This document shows positions 36,836-47,534 of a stretch of 64,000 bases of DNA, in pieces (positions within the stretch are counted from its first letter, which is position 1; each line of letters opens with the position of its first letter). The DNA comes from Isoetes taiwanensis. Its lineage: Eukaryota; Streptophyta; Lycopodiopsida; Isoetales; Isoetaceae. A program made the position numbers and the translations under genes. The notes under the pieces were generated by a model. That model saw nothing but the letters and a program-made list of their open reading frames with translations. It was not told the DNA's origin and ran no database searches. The stretch spans positions 310,001-374,000 of the forward strand of contig JAJEKV010000184.1 of assembly GCA_021234155.1 (NCBI GenBank), in the 5' to 3' direction.

Positions 36836-37149
36836 ATGAATGCAAAAGAACGCATAACTAAAAAAAGTCGCATCGAAAAAAGGTGGAATTTTGACAAAGC
36901 GGTGCAACGCGTCTACGGCATGCGGACATGAAAAAACATTTCACTAGGATATGCAGTGTTGGTGCACGATGAAATAGCTCGAAGTCTTCTAGAGCTCACA
37001 TGCCGCCAAAAAGTTCTCTTCAAGGCCCGGGCGATGGACGAGCAATTTCCCTCTCCAAAACCATGATTTGGCTCTTCCAATGGACTCGAATATCGACATT
37101 ACCCCGGGGACCAACTTTTCGTGGCCGAAGACCACCCCTTGTTCTCCCA

Positions 37150-37445
37150 AAAGAACAAAGTACACTAGGCGCCCGGCCAGACGCCCCGTAGCAAGGACAC
37201 GTCACGCCCCACGGCGACACGTGCCGCCGCGACGCCACACGCCGCTAAAAGTGACGCGACGCGATGCGGCGTGGTGCACTGGGCGCGTGATGAGACCGCC
37301 ACGCCACGATTGTCGACGTCGCACCACCACGCCGCATGCGGCGTGTCTGCGCGGCGACGCGTGACGCCGCATTGGCGTCGCATGGTCACGTTATTTGCGA
37401 CGTCACGTCGCACAGACGTCGCAAGCCCACGTCGCTAAATGTCCA
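37150..37445. repeat. Right subterminal repeat zone of the big CACTA element
   Basis: About 290 bp with dense GACGCCGC, GCGACGTC and GGCGTCGC motifs in both orientations, mirroring the zone at the left end and ending in the terminal inverted repeat. Confidence 0.75.
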
Positions 37446-37458
37446 TTCTCTTGTTGTG

Positions 37459-38350
37459 AATGATCCCTGCCAAAGCCTTTGCAGAAAGTGGAGACTTTCC
37501 AGATGCATCACAATTGGGCTTTGTATTATTCGTCTCTGTTTTATTATTAACCCACAGATATGTCACAAATGTACTGTTGGTAACATTGGCAAGAGTACCC
37601 ACCTGGCCGAAAATTTTGAAACAGGTCTTATTAGCTTGACTGAATACTACCAGGCAGTTAGAATTCCCCTCACAAATTTTCATGCAATCGGAAGCATTGG
37701 TATCATACGAGACATCGTTGGGAAGCTGGTATGAAGAATAACTCACTCCAATAAAATTGAGAAAACCTGCGCTAGAATTACTTAACTGAGTGCATCCCTT
37801 AGAGATATTCTGGGAATCAATTGGAACAAATGATGTAGGGCAAGAGCATCTGCTATGGCTATCGTTGTTACAAATGCCATAACTTCCACACAGATATGGA
37901 CCATCACAGATTTTGCATTTTACATCGACATGAAAAAAGCCGCGGTCGTTGAAGTCCTCAGTGGCTACAAGACTACCGAATCGGATTTCTGTGGTAGCAT
38001 ACCGAGATGATGCCTTATAATATGATGCCTCATTACTACCGACCTTATTAAGACAATCGAATATGAGATGTTGCTAAGGGAACCGAAATGTGGTGGTGTT
38101 ATTGATATAGATAAAACCTGTTAGGGCCAACACTTCAGTCGAAGGGTTGCCTTGATATTTGCATCCTTCCTTTGGTTTTTGGGGATCAACTGGGGTAAAT
38201 GAATAGGGACAATCACAATTTTTTTCCTTGCGTGCATATGCGATACGTACCACATACATCCCACGCATTACATGATCTTGATGGGTTTTGCCCACAACAA
38301 TCTTTGAACTGGATGAGCAACAAAATCAAGGCCACCCAAATCGACTCCAT
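37459..38350 (-). pseudogene. S-domain receptor-like kinase, extracellular half (split by CACTA insertion)
   Basis: A start codon at 38350 opens a signal peptide (MESIWVALILLLIQF). A first EGF/S-locus-like module follows (CNAWDVCGTYRICTQG, then CDCPYSFTPVDPQKPKEGC). A linker contains DCLNKVGSN and TTEIRFGSLVATEDF. A second, paralogous module follows (CDGPYLCGSYGICNND, then CSCPTSFVPIDSQNISKGC), then a PAN/apple domain (SDCMKICEGNSNC, CFKIFGQVG). It ends SAKALAGII at the transposon. Two defects precede the insertion point: a one-base frameshift in a T run at about 38219-38225, possibly a base error, and an in-frame stop at 38074-38076. No bulb-lectin domain is found upstream. The partner half is at 21693-22769. 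Such proteins sit in the plasma membrane and sense external ligands. Confidence 0.88.
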
Positions 38351-39479
38351 CATCAGTCTCGCCTATTTTCTTCTTGCCTTTTCTTCAACCATGTATCCAT
38401 ATCCATAATAGGCCTATTTACTTTTTCTAAGGTGTGAAGTTGCCTCCATTAAGTTGCATTAGGCGGCACAGACTTGCAAAGGTATCTTTCTTCTTTAATT
38501 TACTATGACTTGAAGTTGACTTTGGACAAAGTCAGTTGGAGGAGATATTTATGAACTAATAATAATGGTGGTCAATTTGTGGTAATTTTCTTGGCACAAA
38601 TTAAATTTATCACGGCAGCCTTAGTCACCGCAAACATTTCTTTGTGTCTGTTTGCAACTGTGGAAGATGGCATGCCCAGCATGAAAGACGCCTTGTGTTG
38701 ACAGATTTGGTGAAAATGGTGAAAATAAAATTACCTGAAAGAGACTCTACACTTGGCTTATATCTGACGACTCACAATAAAAACTGCAATATTTTCTTCT
38801 AAGTAAAAACTAAAGGAGTAAAGGATTTCAGGTTGTCATTATAATAATTAGGTACTTGGGCATGTCAACTATGAATTTAAAAGGTTAATGTTTTGTGGAT
38901 AACATTATCGCACATAGACGAATAAAACGTAGAAGCCAACATCCATGAGGGGCCATCTTAACTTTGGACATAGTCAATTAGGGGCCACCTTAACTTTGGA
39001 CATAGTCAATTGAAAGAGATAGTATTTATGAATTAAGAAAAAGGTGTAAAAAAGGATTGACATTCAACACGGTAAAATTCATTGGCATGACCATTTCATA
39101 ACCTTCAAGATATACATTGTAGCATTGAAATGTTCCCTAAAAGCAATAGAAAAGCACAATTGCATCACTAGGTGCATGAATATTTGCACCTATTGACCGT
39201 AGAGCATGGCAAAATGAAGAATAAGCTATATAGAGTTTCGAAAGATCCAAAACATCTAGCAGAACCACATAAATCATTTTGAAAGGAAAATATTACAGTG
39301 CTCACTGAAAGCTTTAGCTCTATGACTTGTAAAAAGATAGCAAGAAAGAATGAAAACAAGAACCTCCCACTCAAACATATCAGTACTTGAGCATAACACA
39401 TCAAAAATGATGCCTGCATCCTCTTTAAAATACCCCCATTTGGAAATAGGGGATCGACGAGCAAAAGATAATTTTTTGA
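38351..39479. other. Upstream region of the receptor gene, no further exon found
   Basis: About 1.1 kb that should hold the promoter of the S-RLK gene if the start at 38350 is right. A lectin-domain exon was looked for and not found. A 32-bp tandem duplication (GGGGCCAYCTTAACTTTGG...) lies at 38949-39012. No TATA box can be assigned with confidence. Confidence 0.4.
38949..39012. repeat. 32-bp tandem duplication
   Basis: Two copies of a unit beginning GGGGCCATCTTAACTTTGG and ending TAGTCAATT, at 38949 and 38981, with one substitution. Confidence 0.85.
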
Positions 39480-40690
39480 GGAGAAGGGAATTTTAGTTCT
39501 ATGTTAGGGGTACTGAGGGAGTAACAGGGAGATTGCAATTTATAACATGGGTATTTTCTGTAAAAAAATGAAGAATGGGGGATGAGGAGAAATGGGGTAG
39601 TCAGGGGTACCAGGGTAACGAGCAGGGTAATAAAGAGTGGCTAAAATTCGCCAAATGGCGATTTTTTAGACCTTTAGTCAAATTTCATGGCTAAAGTTTA
39701 TAAAGGCAATTTTTTTAGAAAAAGCATAATTTAGCCATTCCAAAAGGGGGTAAATTCTGAACGTTTAGAGTTTAGCCGGGATTGTTTGATGCATGATGTA
39801 CTGAATCGCCTTCTCTAAAGTTGATTAGGAGAACCCTGATCAATTCAAATAGCCATGCCAATTCTATTCAGGGACCTCTTTCATTTAGGAATTGCCATTA
39901 GCTACCTCAATCATATTTTGAATTTGTATTTATAAGTTGTTTAGGTTAAATGCTATGAAGAATGTTACATGATGTGCATTTTAAGCTTTAAATAGTAGTG
40001 CTCTCTTCTTGCAATTGTTGACCTTAAAGGGCTTTATCACCAAATTCACCATTTGGATGCATTTGACCCCAACGTAAACATGCATGTTCCTTCAAACGAT
40101 ATTGTTTGTTCCTTATGAATTGTCCTTTGAACAACTTTGTTATCGTTTTGTAAAAGAAGCATATTGAATCAATGTCATTCATGTACTAATCAGTGCTCAA
40201 AGTTTGAAGTTAAATAGTTGCACTTTAGCTGGGGACCAAGAAAAATTCGCCAACATCAGAATTTCATGTCATATAAATTTTACATTTTAGCCAAGTGGGA
40301 AGATAGTTAAAGGGCTTTATTTTATCAAATTTCGCCAAGAAGAAATCTAAGAATTAGCCAACCTTAATTTGAATAGAAAAACATTTAGGGTCGTTAAAAT
40401 TTACCCTGGTAACGAGGGAGTTATAAGAGGATTGTAATATGGGAATTTCTTCTAAAAAAATGAAGAATGGGGGATGAGGAGAAATAGGGTAGTTAGGGTT
40501 AGTAGGGATAATGAGGGAGTAATGGGGGATTGCAATTTTAGGACATGGGGATTTTCTGTAAGAAATGAATAATGGGGGATGAGGAGAAATGGGGTAATCA
40601 AGGGTACTGGGGGTAATGAAGGAGTAATAGGGACATTGCAATTTAGAACATGGTGATCTCTACTAGAATAATGAAGAATGGGGAATGAAT
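39480..40690. repeat. G-rich 105-bp tandem repeat, split by an insertion
   Basis: Units containing GAAGAATGGGGGATGAGGAG, AAATGGGGTAG, GGTAAYGARGGAGTAAT and ATTGCAATTTAG occur at about 39490-39625 (one copy plus) and 40395-40690 (about three copies, landmarks at 40471 and 40576). The 750 bp between (about 39630-40390) is different. It has repeated AATTCGCCA and TTTAGCCA motifs near both sides, as if a mobile element landed in the array. Proline/serine-rich minus-strand ORFs here are by-products. Confidence 0.7.
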
Positions 40691-40699
40691 CAAACATAT

Positions 40700-41152
40700 T
40701 AGTACTTGTGAGGGTTATGAGGTTCTTAGTGTAACAGAGTGCCATAACCCCTTTGTATTGGCCTAGAGAGACTACTTAAGCATAGTAATACTTGAGTTAC
40801 AAATAAAGTGGTATGAAATTCCCATCTGCTTGTTAATCCGCCATAAAAACGTTTGCATGTGCCTCTTCAAATTAAATTCTAGTAATCCTTCTCGACCACA
40901 TAAATCCACTGTAAAAGAATTTTTTTGAATATCTAACACACAATGTGGACCCTTTTGCTCTTCATTCCCGATCCCAGATAATGTTGCAGACAATTGTACA
41001 TATCATTTGAAACTTCGACTGAGCAGTTAGAAGGACAAAGGCCATATAAATGTGGGTATTACTTAAAACATGCTTAACAACAGGTATCCACGTTGGTAGA
41101 GAGAGCTTAGTTGTGCTTCACCAAAACAATTTTTTTTTGCAAACCTTCAATG
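40700..41152. other. Unassigned stretch
   Basis: About 450 bp. A minus-strand ORF of 73 codons (40772-40993) shows no known domain. It may belong to the 3' part of the adjacent LINE, but this cannot be shown. Confidence 0.3.
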
Positions 41153-42110
41153 CTAATATCCCAGCATCTCAGGTAGAAATATGAACGCCCACAGGAATAT
41201 CCAAAAATATGTTAGTCTTTCCATGATGAAGCACCTTCTTAGAAAAAGCAACAACACAAGAACGCACAACAACATGTTGCTTGACAAGCGTCCATAAGGC
41301 AGAACACTTTGGCCAACCAACAAGAACTCGAGATGCAACAGAAAAGTTGTCAAGCAGAAGCTTTGCATTTTGAAGATTGTCAGCATTAGCAATAAGGAAA
41401 AGGAATCAGTCATCAGCATACTGATTACAAATTTCCTATGAACCCTCCTCCATGGTCAAGCCCTATACTATTCCATGCTGAACTGCCATAGTGAAAGATT
41501 GTAAAAGGACCTCAGTTACAATTATAGCTAATAGCCATTCCTGGCAAACTCCTCTCCGAACAAAAAATACGGTAGAGCATTCTCCCTGAAAAAGCATGCG
41601 GAAATATGAAGCTTCATAACATCATTAGTGAACTGATGATCCCATTCACACACTCTATCACATGCCTTAGCAAAATGTAATTTAAGAAAGGTTACGCTCT
41701 CATCTTTCAAATTAGCCCAATACATACCCTCATAAGTAGCAGCAACATTGTCTAAAATGAAACTAGATTGAGTAGGGGAGATTGATACAACCAAAACATC
41801 ACATACTTTGCCTGCAAGGGCCTTCGCAAGGATTTTATACCTGGAAGATAATAATGTATTAGAGAGCCAATCACGTATTGTTCTCGGCACCTTGCACTTG
41901 GGAATGAGAAATATGTAGCCAGTATTTATTGTCCAAACTTTTGAACTTATAAAACTCACAGAAAGCATTGTAAGGATCACAACTCAACCAATCCCAATAT
42001 TCCTGAAAAAAATTCCACTGAAAGACCATCAAGGCCAGGGCACTTATCTTTCTTTGAAAGAAAAGCAGCCAATCGCAAGTAATTAATGGTGATATTTGAT
42101 TTTAATTATG
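41153..42110 (-). mobile_element. LINE (L1-like) reverse-transcriptase remnant
   Basis: On the minus strand, in order: LSKKDKCPGLDGLSVEFF (about 42065-42010), then GYIFLIPKCKVPRTIRDW and SRYKILAKALAGKV, then SPTQSSFILDNVAATYEG (about 41920-41730), and the catalytic QYADD followed by a stop and FLFLIANADNLQNAKLLL (41423-41350). These are RT motifs of plant L1 elements in correct order. Stops and frameshifts show it is dead, and the endonuclease and 3' end are not visible. Confidence 0.85.
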
Positions 42111-42254
42111 CATGTTGCTCTACTGATACTATGGGGCCCACCTTCGACAAGACCGCATGTTGCATATCCTCCTAAACGGGCAATTGATGACTAGTAAGAG
42201 GCTTGGAAGTATATATTCAAAGTCCCAAAGGGGCATACAACTACTATATCCTGT

Positions 42255-43815
42255 ATGATGACAACCAAGCAATGTGGGAACTTCACTGGATTAAAAAGAA
42301 TCTATATGTTGCAGGTGTTGGCAGCGAATAACCTTTGTTTCATGTGCCCAGGACTTGTTAGAACAAAAGCATTGGAAAGGCTCAAAGGTCCAGAATTTGA
42401 ATTCATATCTTGTCCATTGCAGCAAGTACTTAAAGAAGATGTGCAGCAAGCTGCTGAGTTCTATCCAGTTGATATAGAATCTGAAAGAGGGCTACCATAT
42501 CTTTTGGCCTTATATAAATAAAGCACACAAGCACAGTTTCAGGTGGATTACCAATACTCATGACACGGTTTTTTGTGATGTTGCATAATCTCTGTTGGCT
42601 TGAAACAGATTCTAGTTATTTAGCCAGATGTTACTAAGGAAACATTTGAAGCTCTTTTGCCCCAAGGGGGAAAATGCATGTTGGATAGTTGAATCTATCT
42701 ACCAGGTGATGATTAATTTACCTCAAAAAATATATAATGTATTCACTGCCGATATTATGCGTCTATTCCTTTGGACGGGAAAGAATGTCTGTGTGCCATT
42801 ATCAAATGCTGCCTTCAATTTTATGAAGAAAAAACACAAATGGTATTACTTGTGCTACAAAAGAGCTGCAGTTTGTACAGCAGTAGAGTTGCAGTTGTTG
42901 TGGAGTGTCGAGGTATCACTGTCTCTTTGGGGCAGTTCTCCTTCCTCCTCACTTGCTTTGTAACATTACCATTCTTTTAATATATTGCTGACACAGTTCT
43001 TCAAAAAAAAAAAAGAGCTGCTACTGGTTTTGAGGCAAAGTGGGATACAAGAAGGAAATTCCATTTTATTGGAATAAAGTCAGTCAAGAAGAATTCATAT
43101 ACATGAATGGTTGGTTGTTGCAAAACTGATTTGTTTTTAACAATGGCATGGTCTGGAGGCAAAAATCAGGGATTGGGATGGGATTTTCTTGTTCTCCACA
43201 GTGGTGTAATCTGTATCTTGCCTAGTATGAATTCCAATTTATCCTCAATTTGGCCAGAAGAAAAAGATAAGGACATTGAACTATTTAGAAAAGTGTTCAG
43301 GTACATGGATGATTTGTGCCTTATTAATGCAGGGAATCCTGGTAGGTTCTTCTCCAAAAGTGGCGATATCACCATTTACAATATGAATTTCCTTGAGATC
43401 AAAGAAGAAACGTACAAATTTTCAGGCACATGTGCTGATACAAGAATTGGCACTGAAATCAACTTCCTAAGCATGAACTTGGAAGTTCTTTGTGCGAGTA
43501 ATGGAGTTTTTGTCACCAGGAAGTATGGCAAAAGAGAAAAGCTCCTTTTTCCCGCAATTAAGTATATCAAGACTGATGGATGCAGACCCTACATATAAGC
43601 CAGTAAGGTCATCATATCCCAAGTAGTACCTAGCTTGTACATCCATGGTAATCCCTGTGATGCTGCACAAGATATAAACAGGATCATCTTGGAATTCGTG
43701 AAGAATGGTTTTGATGTCAAGACCTTGAAGCGTAATGTACAAAAAGTCCTTATCATGGATCTGCCTGGGCTTAAGTTTGAAGCAAAGGAAGTCAACAAAT
43801 ATCTAATCAAGTAAG
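42255..43815 (+). mobile_element. Penelope-like element (PLE) reverse-transcriptase remnant
   Basis: Blocks appear in PLE order. At 42460-42520 the sequence reads DIESERGLPYLLALYK and, after a frameshift, KAHKHSFRWITNTHDTVF (about 42525-42580), the HK..FRxI motif. At 42810-42870 it reads FNFMKKKHKWYYLCYKRA, continuing after a LINE insertion ATGFEAKWDTRRKFHF. At 43299-43313 it reads RYMDD inside FRKVFRYMDDLCLINAGNP, followed by NFLEIKEE, INFLSMNLEV and VTRKYGKREKLLFPAIKYI. After another frameshift comes the post-RT KVIISQVVPSLYIHGNPCDA and ILEFVKNGFDVKTLKRNVQ to a stop near 43815. No GIY-YIG endonuclease was seen. PLEs are rare in plants; the conifer lineage Dryad is the known seed-plant case. 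Stops, frameshifts and the LINE make it inactive. Confidence 0.8.
42870..43010 (+). mobile_element. 141-bp 5'-truncated LINE copy inside the Penelope-like element
   Basis: The segment repeats the last 150 bp of the LINE at 6299-7754 (GTTTGTACAGCAGTAGAGTT through CACAGTTCTTC plus 12 A) with few differences. It is flanked by an 11-bp duplication AAAAGAGCTGC (42859-42869 and 43011-43021). Removing it and one duplicate restores the Penelope-like reading frame (YKRA-ATGF). Confidence 0.93.
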
Positions 43816-43839
43816 GTTTTCTACTTCTAAATTTCTGTT

Positions 43840-45222
43840 ATACTACGGGTGTATGTAGGGACCTAGTTCTGTTGGGTCTCCTACTGCACCCAGCTTAGCA
43901 TAAGCCTGTATTTATTAGTTTAAGTCTTCACTAGGTCCCTTAACTTGTGGAAGGGGAAGGGTATAAGAGACTAGACTAGTAGCTAAGGAAAGACATTCCA
44001 GCATAGACTAGACTGAACCAGGGATAGGTTCAATACTGTATATGTTTTATACTCAATACGTATTATTCGAATAATACGGCACTAATTTGAAGTATAATAC
44101 GTCAAAAATACGGCAAAAAAAATTCCGGCGTCGGAAATTTTTCGCGTAAGCGAAACCTAAGTCGCTTACGCGGGTTTCGCTTACGCGAAGCTTTAAAAAA
44201 GAACTAGCAAAAGGCACACCAGAAGGCTTTAGCAAGGTCAAATTGGTTAAGGCTTGGTAGTTGATTTAGGCTGCACAAAGAAATTTTATGCTATGTCTGA
44301 ATGTCGATGTCGAACTGAAACTTAGAAGCAGAAAAGAGAAAGGGAAAGTCTTAAAATCACCTGAACTGGATCAAATGATGCATATGGAGGAGACCTTGCT
44401 TGCTTGGTTGAATTTGGTGCAAAATTGGGAGGAATTGGAAGCGGTTTGGAGGGTAAATCTGACGGGATTAAGGGCAGAAATTGGGTTGGTGCAGGGCGTG
44501 GAAAGTGGCATCAAATTCTTGTCTTGGAAGCAATAACCATAGTTTATCTAGTCCATTTCAAGAGAAAACTCAACAAATCACAAAATGCCTATTTTTTCTA
44601 CTCCAAGAAATGCTACAGAGACGAAAAAAAGGCCGGAAGCAAAGCACCACACCCGATGGTGCAGCTTTGGAATGGGTATAATTGTAATAGATTGTATATA
44701 TGCACCTTTACAAGCTAGTGCACAATACATACTTTATGGTTATTGTTACATTGACTAGGTAAGTTTGAAAAACAATTCATCTTGCATTCATCTTGTGTGG
44801 CTATAAATTTATTAAGCCTGCTAGGTGCATATAAGCTAACAAGTTGACTTTTGATATTGATGCATTTTTTTTCATTCTTCATTATCTTGTAGAATTTATT
44901 TGCGTGTATCATCTTGAAATGATCTTGAACCTGAAAAATCCATTATTCTATATTTTGAGATTAATTTGCATGTGTTTGCATTCTATTTCCTCTTTCTGTT
45001 ATCTGTTATCTGGGAGGTATATACCAGGACAAAAATGGGATATGTGTTTGTTGTGACATAATAATTGTCTGCAAGAAGTGGGCTAGATTGGCCATTGAAC
45101 TGATATACAATAGTTTTGCATTTCATAGCTAAGAAAAGAAAAGAACAGAAACTGAACGACCTTTTTCTTTCCTCTTTGTTGAGGTTTTTGATAGTACCAG
45201 GCTTTACATGATCCAAAAAGCT
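43840..45222. other. Unassigned stretch with strong palindromes
   Basis: Contains an 11-bp inverted repeat AGGGACCTAGT / ACTAGGTCCCT (about 43858-43942). It also holds a perfect 20-bp palindrome centred on TTCGAA at 44057-44076, and a 17-bp inverted repeat TTCGCGTAAGCGAAACC / GGTTTCGCTTACGCGAA at about 44139-44190. Related sequence occurs inverted at 49210-49470. No gene is recognised. Confidence 0.55.
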
Positions 45223-46500
45223 TCAACCTGATTGAGAAATGACTTCGCCGAACTTCATGAACAAATGAGCTCCAGGTGTGGTGCTTGTTGCAGACAAATT
45301 GTCTCTGTGTTTCCTCTTTGCATAATCATCCACGTACCTTCTTTGACTAAAGTTCTGTGCAGACCTTGGGGCTGGCGCTGTCCATTTCTTCTGAGATGGA
45401 GGAGGAACTAAAGACAACAAAACATTTGCTACATCATGCATTGCAGGCCTTTGTGTGACAAGCGTTTGGGTGCATAGCAGAGCTAGTCTAATAGCCTTTT
45501 GAACTGAACTCAAATCTGTAAAAGTAGCTTTGATTTCTGGCTCTACCACATCCATAACTGTATTCTTGTTGACATTAGACATTACCTGCAAAGAGTAATA
45601 TTATACCTTAGCTCCTGAACTTGGAAAATAAGTACATTGGCAACTAAGTTGGATTAAAGGTAAAGAATTACTCATTGGTGAAGATTTCTCTCATTGTCTA
45701 CAACCTTTTGCCCAGTGATGAATTCCAGCAGCACAATTCCATAGCTAGAAACATCTGACTTCTCATTCAGTCTGGATGTCCTTGCATACTCAAGTTCAAT
45801 GTAGCCTATTGTTCCTAGCACATATGTCGATGTATGTGTTTTTGCTCTTGGCAACTCCAAAGTCTGAAAGATGGGCTTCAAAAGATTCATCAAGTAGAAT
45901 TTACAAAATATAATGTGCATTGATTTACAAGTCTGGCAGGGTGCAAACTAAATACAATGTGTTCAGGCTGAAGCAGTTTGAAAGCTGGGCTGGTATTGCT
46001 CCAGAAAGTGAATTGTACTGAAGAAACTGTTCATGCTTTAATCCAAGTTCTATTTTGCTTTGCTTCTAAAAACATCCTTACATGGAGGGCATTAAGTGTT
46101 TGCAGCTGGCCCAACTCTGGAAGTATGCTTCCATTTAAATTGTTGTGTGAAAGGTCCCTGGACAATCATTTCTTCTAAATTAGTATATGTTTCTATAACA
46201 TGAAAGCAATCAATATAGAGTGCATGGAACACAAACTTAGAAACGATCAATACTTCTTAACATGCCAAATTTTGCTGGGATTCATCCAGTTAGTTTGTTA
46301 TTTCTTATGATGCTACAAGAATATGGAAAGCAAGAACTTGTTAGCTGATTTGTTAGTATTTAAGTGAATAGTATCATCAAATTGGAGCTGACTACAAAGT
46401 AAGCAGATGTTCCAAATCACCTAAGGAATCTGGAAACGTCCCTATAAAGATATTAGTTGAGGGGTCCCTGACAAGGGGTATATAAGAACTGCCAATAATG
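45223..46500 (-). pseudogene. ERECTA-like LRR receptor kinase pseudogene
   Basis: The kinase C-lobe is clear on the minus strand: [17 protein letters not shown] (about 45900-45850), a one-base frameshift, [40 protein letters not shown] and [10 protein letters not shown]. After an intron come MSNVNKNTVMDVVEPEIKA, LALLCTQTLVTQRPAMHDV and RRYVDDYAKRK, ending FMKFGEVISQSG (stop 45223). This matches the ERECTA/ERL family through its last exon. The donor after NLHQ appears mutated. Further upstream are decayed leucine-rich-repeat exons: LQYNSLSGAIPAQLSNC (about 46020-45965), NLNGSILPELGQLQTLN (about 46150-46095) and FIGTFPDSLGDLEHLL (about 46450-46400). The kinase N-lobe and most LRRs are missing. 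The intact protein would be a plasma-membrane receptor in organ growth and stomatal patterning. Confidence 0.85.
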
Positions 46501-47530
46501 CAAACCAGATGGCCATGGATGTTGTATCCACCACAGAAAACTCCAATGACGACTGCCAAATATGACTGTGTTGGTCAAAGGAAATACAACATGGCTACAG
46601 AAACAGCCTTAACATGATGTCCATTTAGACAAATAAGAACAGGCACTATTTTTTGGAAATGGCTAAATGCAGGGACTTGTGTTGCAGAAGAGGGAAAGAA
46701 GACGACTGCGACAATGGCAAGTTTAAAGGAAACAGCAAGAATAAGGGTTCAAATTCTTATTAAAAAGTTTGAACAGGTGATTGGAAAGAAATGGATTATG
46801 TCTTACAATTAGATAGACCAAAAAATCTAGAAAAAACTCTTGATAGCTTACAGGAGGGTCAAATATGTTCAAAATCTGGCCGTCATGGGGCAGTATGAGA
46901 TTTAGGCAGTGTATGAATTGTGGTAGTGGGCTTGCTCTGACAGAAAAGTAGTTATGGATGAAGCCAAGCATATCTGTGCAGAGACAAGAAATGTTTCAAA
47001 CAAAATAACAGTGAAGCATTGGATACATAGCCACACAAAATCGCACATCTTTACACAAGAGCTCGGCATCTTTTCTTCAAAAATAAAGTTGGTTGTCTAC
47101 AATCTAGAGGGACTTACTGTGTTCCGATATTGCGAACCTGTAAGGATTCCGATGCCCATCTCCATGCCAATTTCCCAGGGTTATGCCCTAGATCTGGGAA
47201 AATGAAGATCTAACACCAAAATAGCTCTGTCAAAAAGGGTCAAATCCTGGCAATCATCTGGGCTAAAGTAGAAATTTGAAGCATTTACTATCACATCCCT
47301 GGCAAAATGAGCTTGTACATGCCATTTCTTACTCTGTTTCTAGAATCAAATCGAGAGATTTTCTTAGTGGATGGTTGAGAATTTATGTGCAAGACCGATT
47401 TCATGGAGTGATTTGTTGTTTCAGAGCTCGACCCAATTGGGGTAGCTTCGATCGTCCAGACCAACAGCGATGGAATGTGAAGCTTTAAAGCAGAAAACAG
47501 CGGCTGGTGTGCTAAAAAGCTTTTAAAACA
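46501..47530. other. Unassigned stretch between ERECTA-like and subtilase remnants
   Basis: About 1 kb. Possible further ERECTA exons near 46500-46570 are too decayed to define. No mobile-element ends or RNA genes were recognised. Confidence 0.35.
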
Positions 47531-47534
47531 GAGT

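Larger units (their letters stand above)
22770..37458. mobile_element. Large non-autonomous CACTA transposon, 14,689 bp, with perfect AAT TSD
   Basis: The ends are inverted repeats. The left begins CACAACAAGAAAAGGG then TCATTTAGCGACG; the right, inverted, begins CACAACAAGAGAATGG then ACATTTAGCGACG (26 of 29 positions match). AAT flanks both ends (22767-22769, 37459-37461), the 3-bp duplication of the CACTA superfamily. Both ends carry GC-rich subterminal zones full of GCGACGTC and GACGCCGC motifs. The interior holds an A-rich tract, three tRNA-like modules, a polypurine tract, a hairpin and about ten 1.12-kb tandem units. No TNP2-type transposase is recognisable, so it must depend on another element. 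Most of the length is the array, which is unusual for CACTA elements. Confidence 0.95.

Noticed and set aside
37400-37461. Splicing of the CACTA element as an intron
   Set aside because: No good GT donor lies at the extracellular edge and no AG acceptor lies next to the transmembrane codons on the gene strand, so clean removal by splicing is not predicted.
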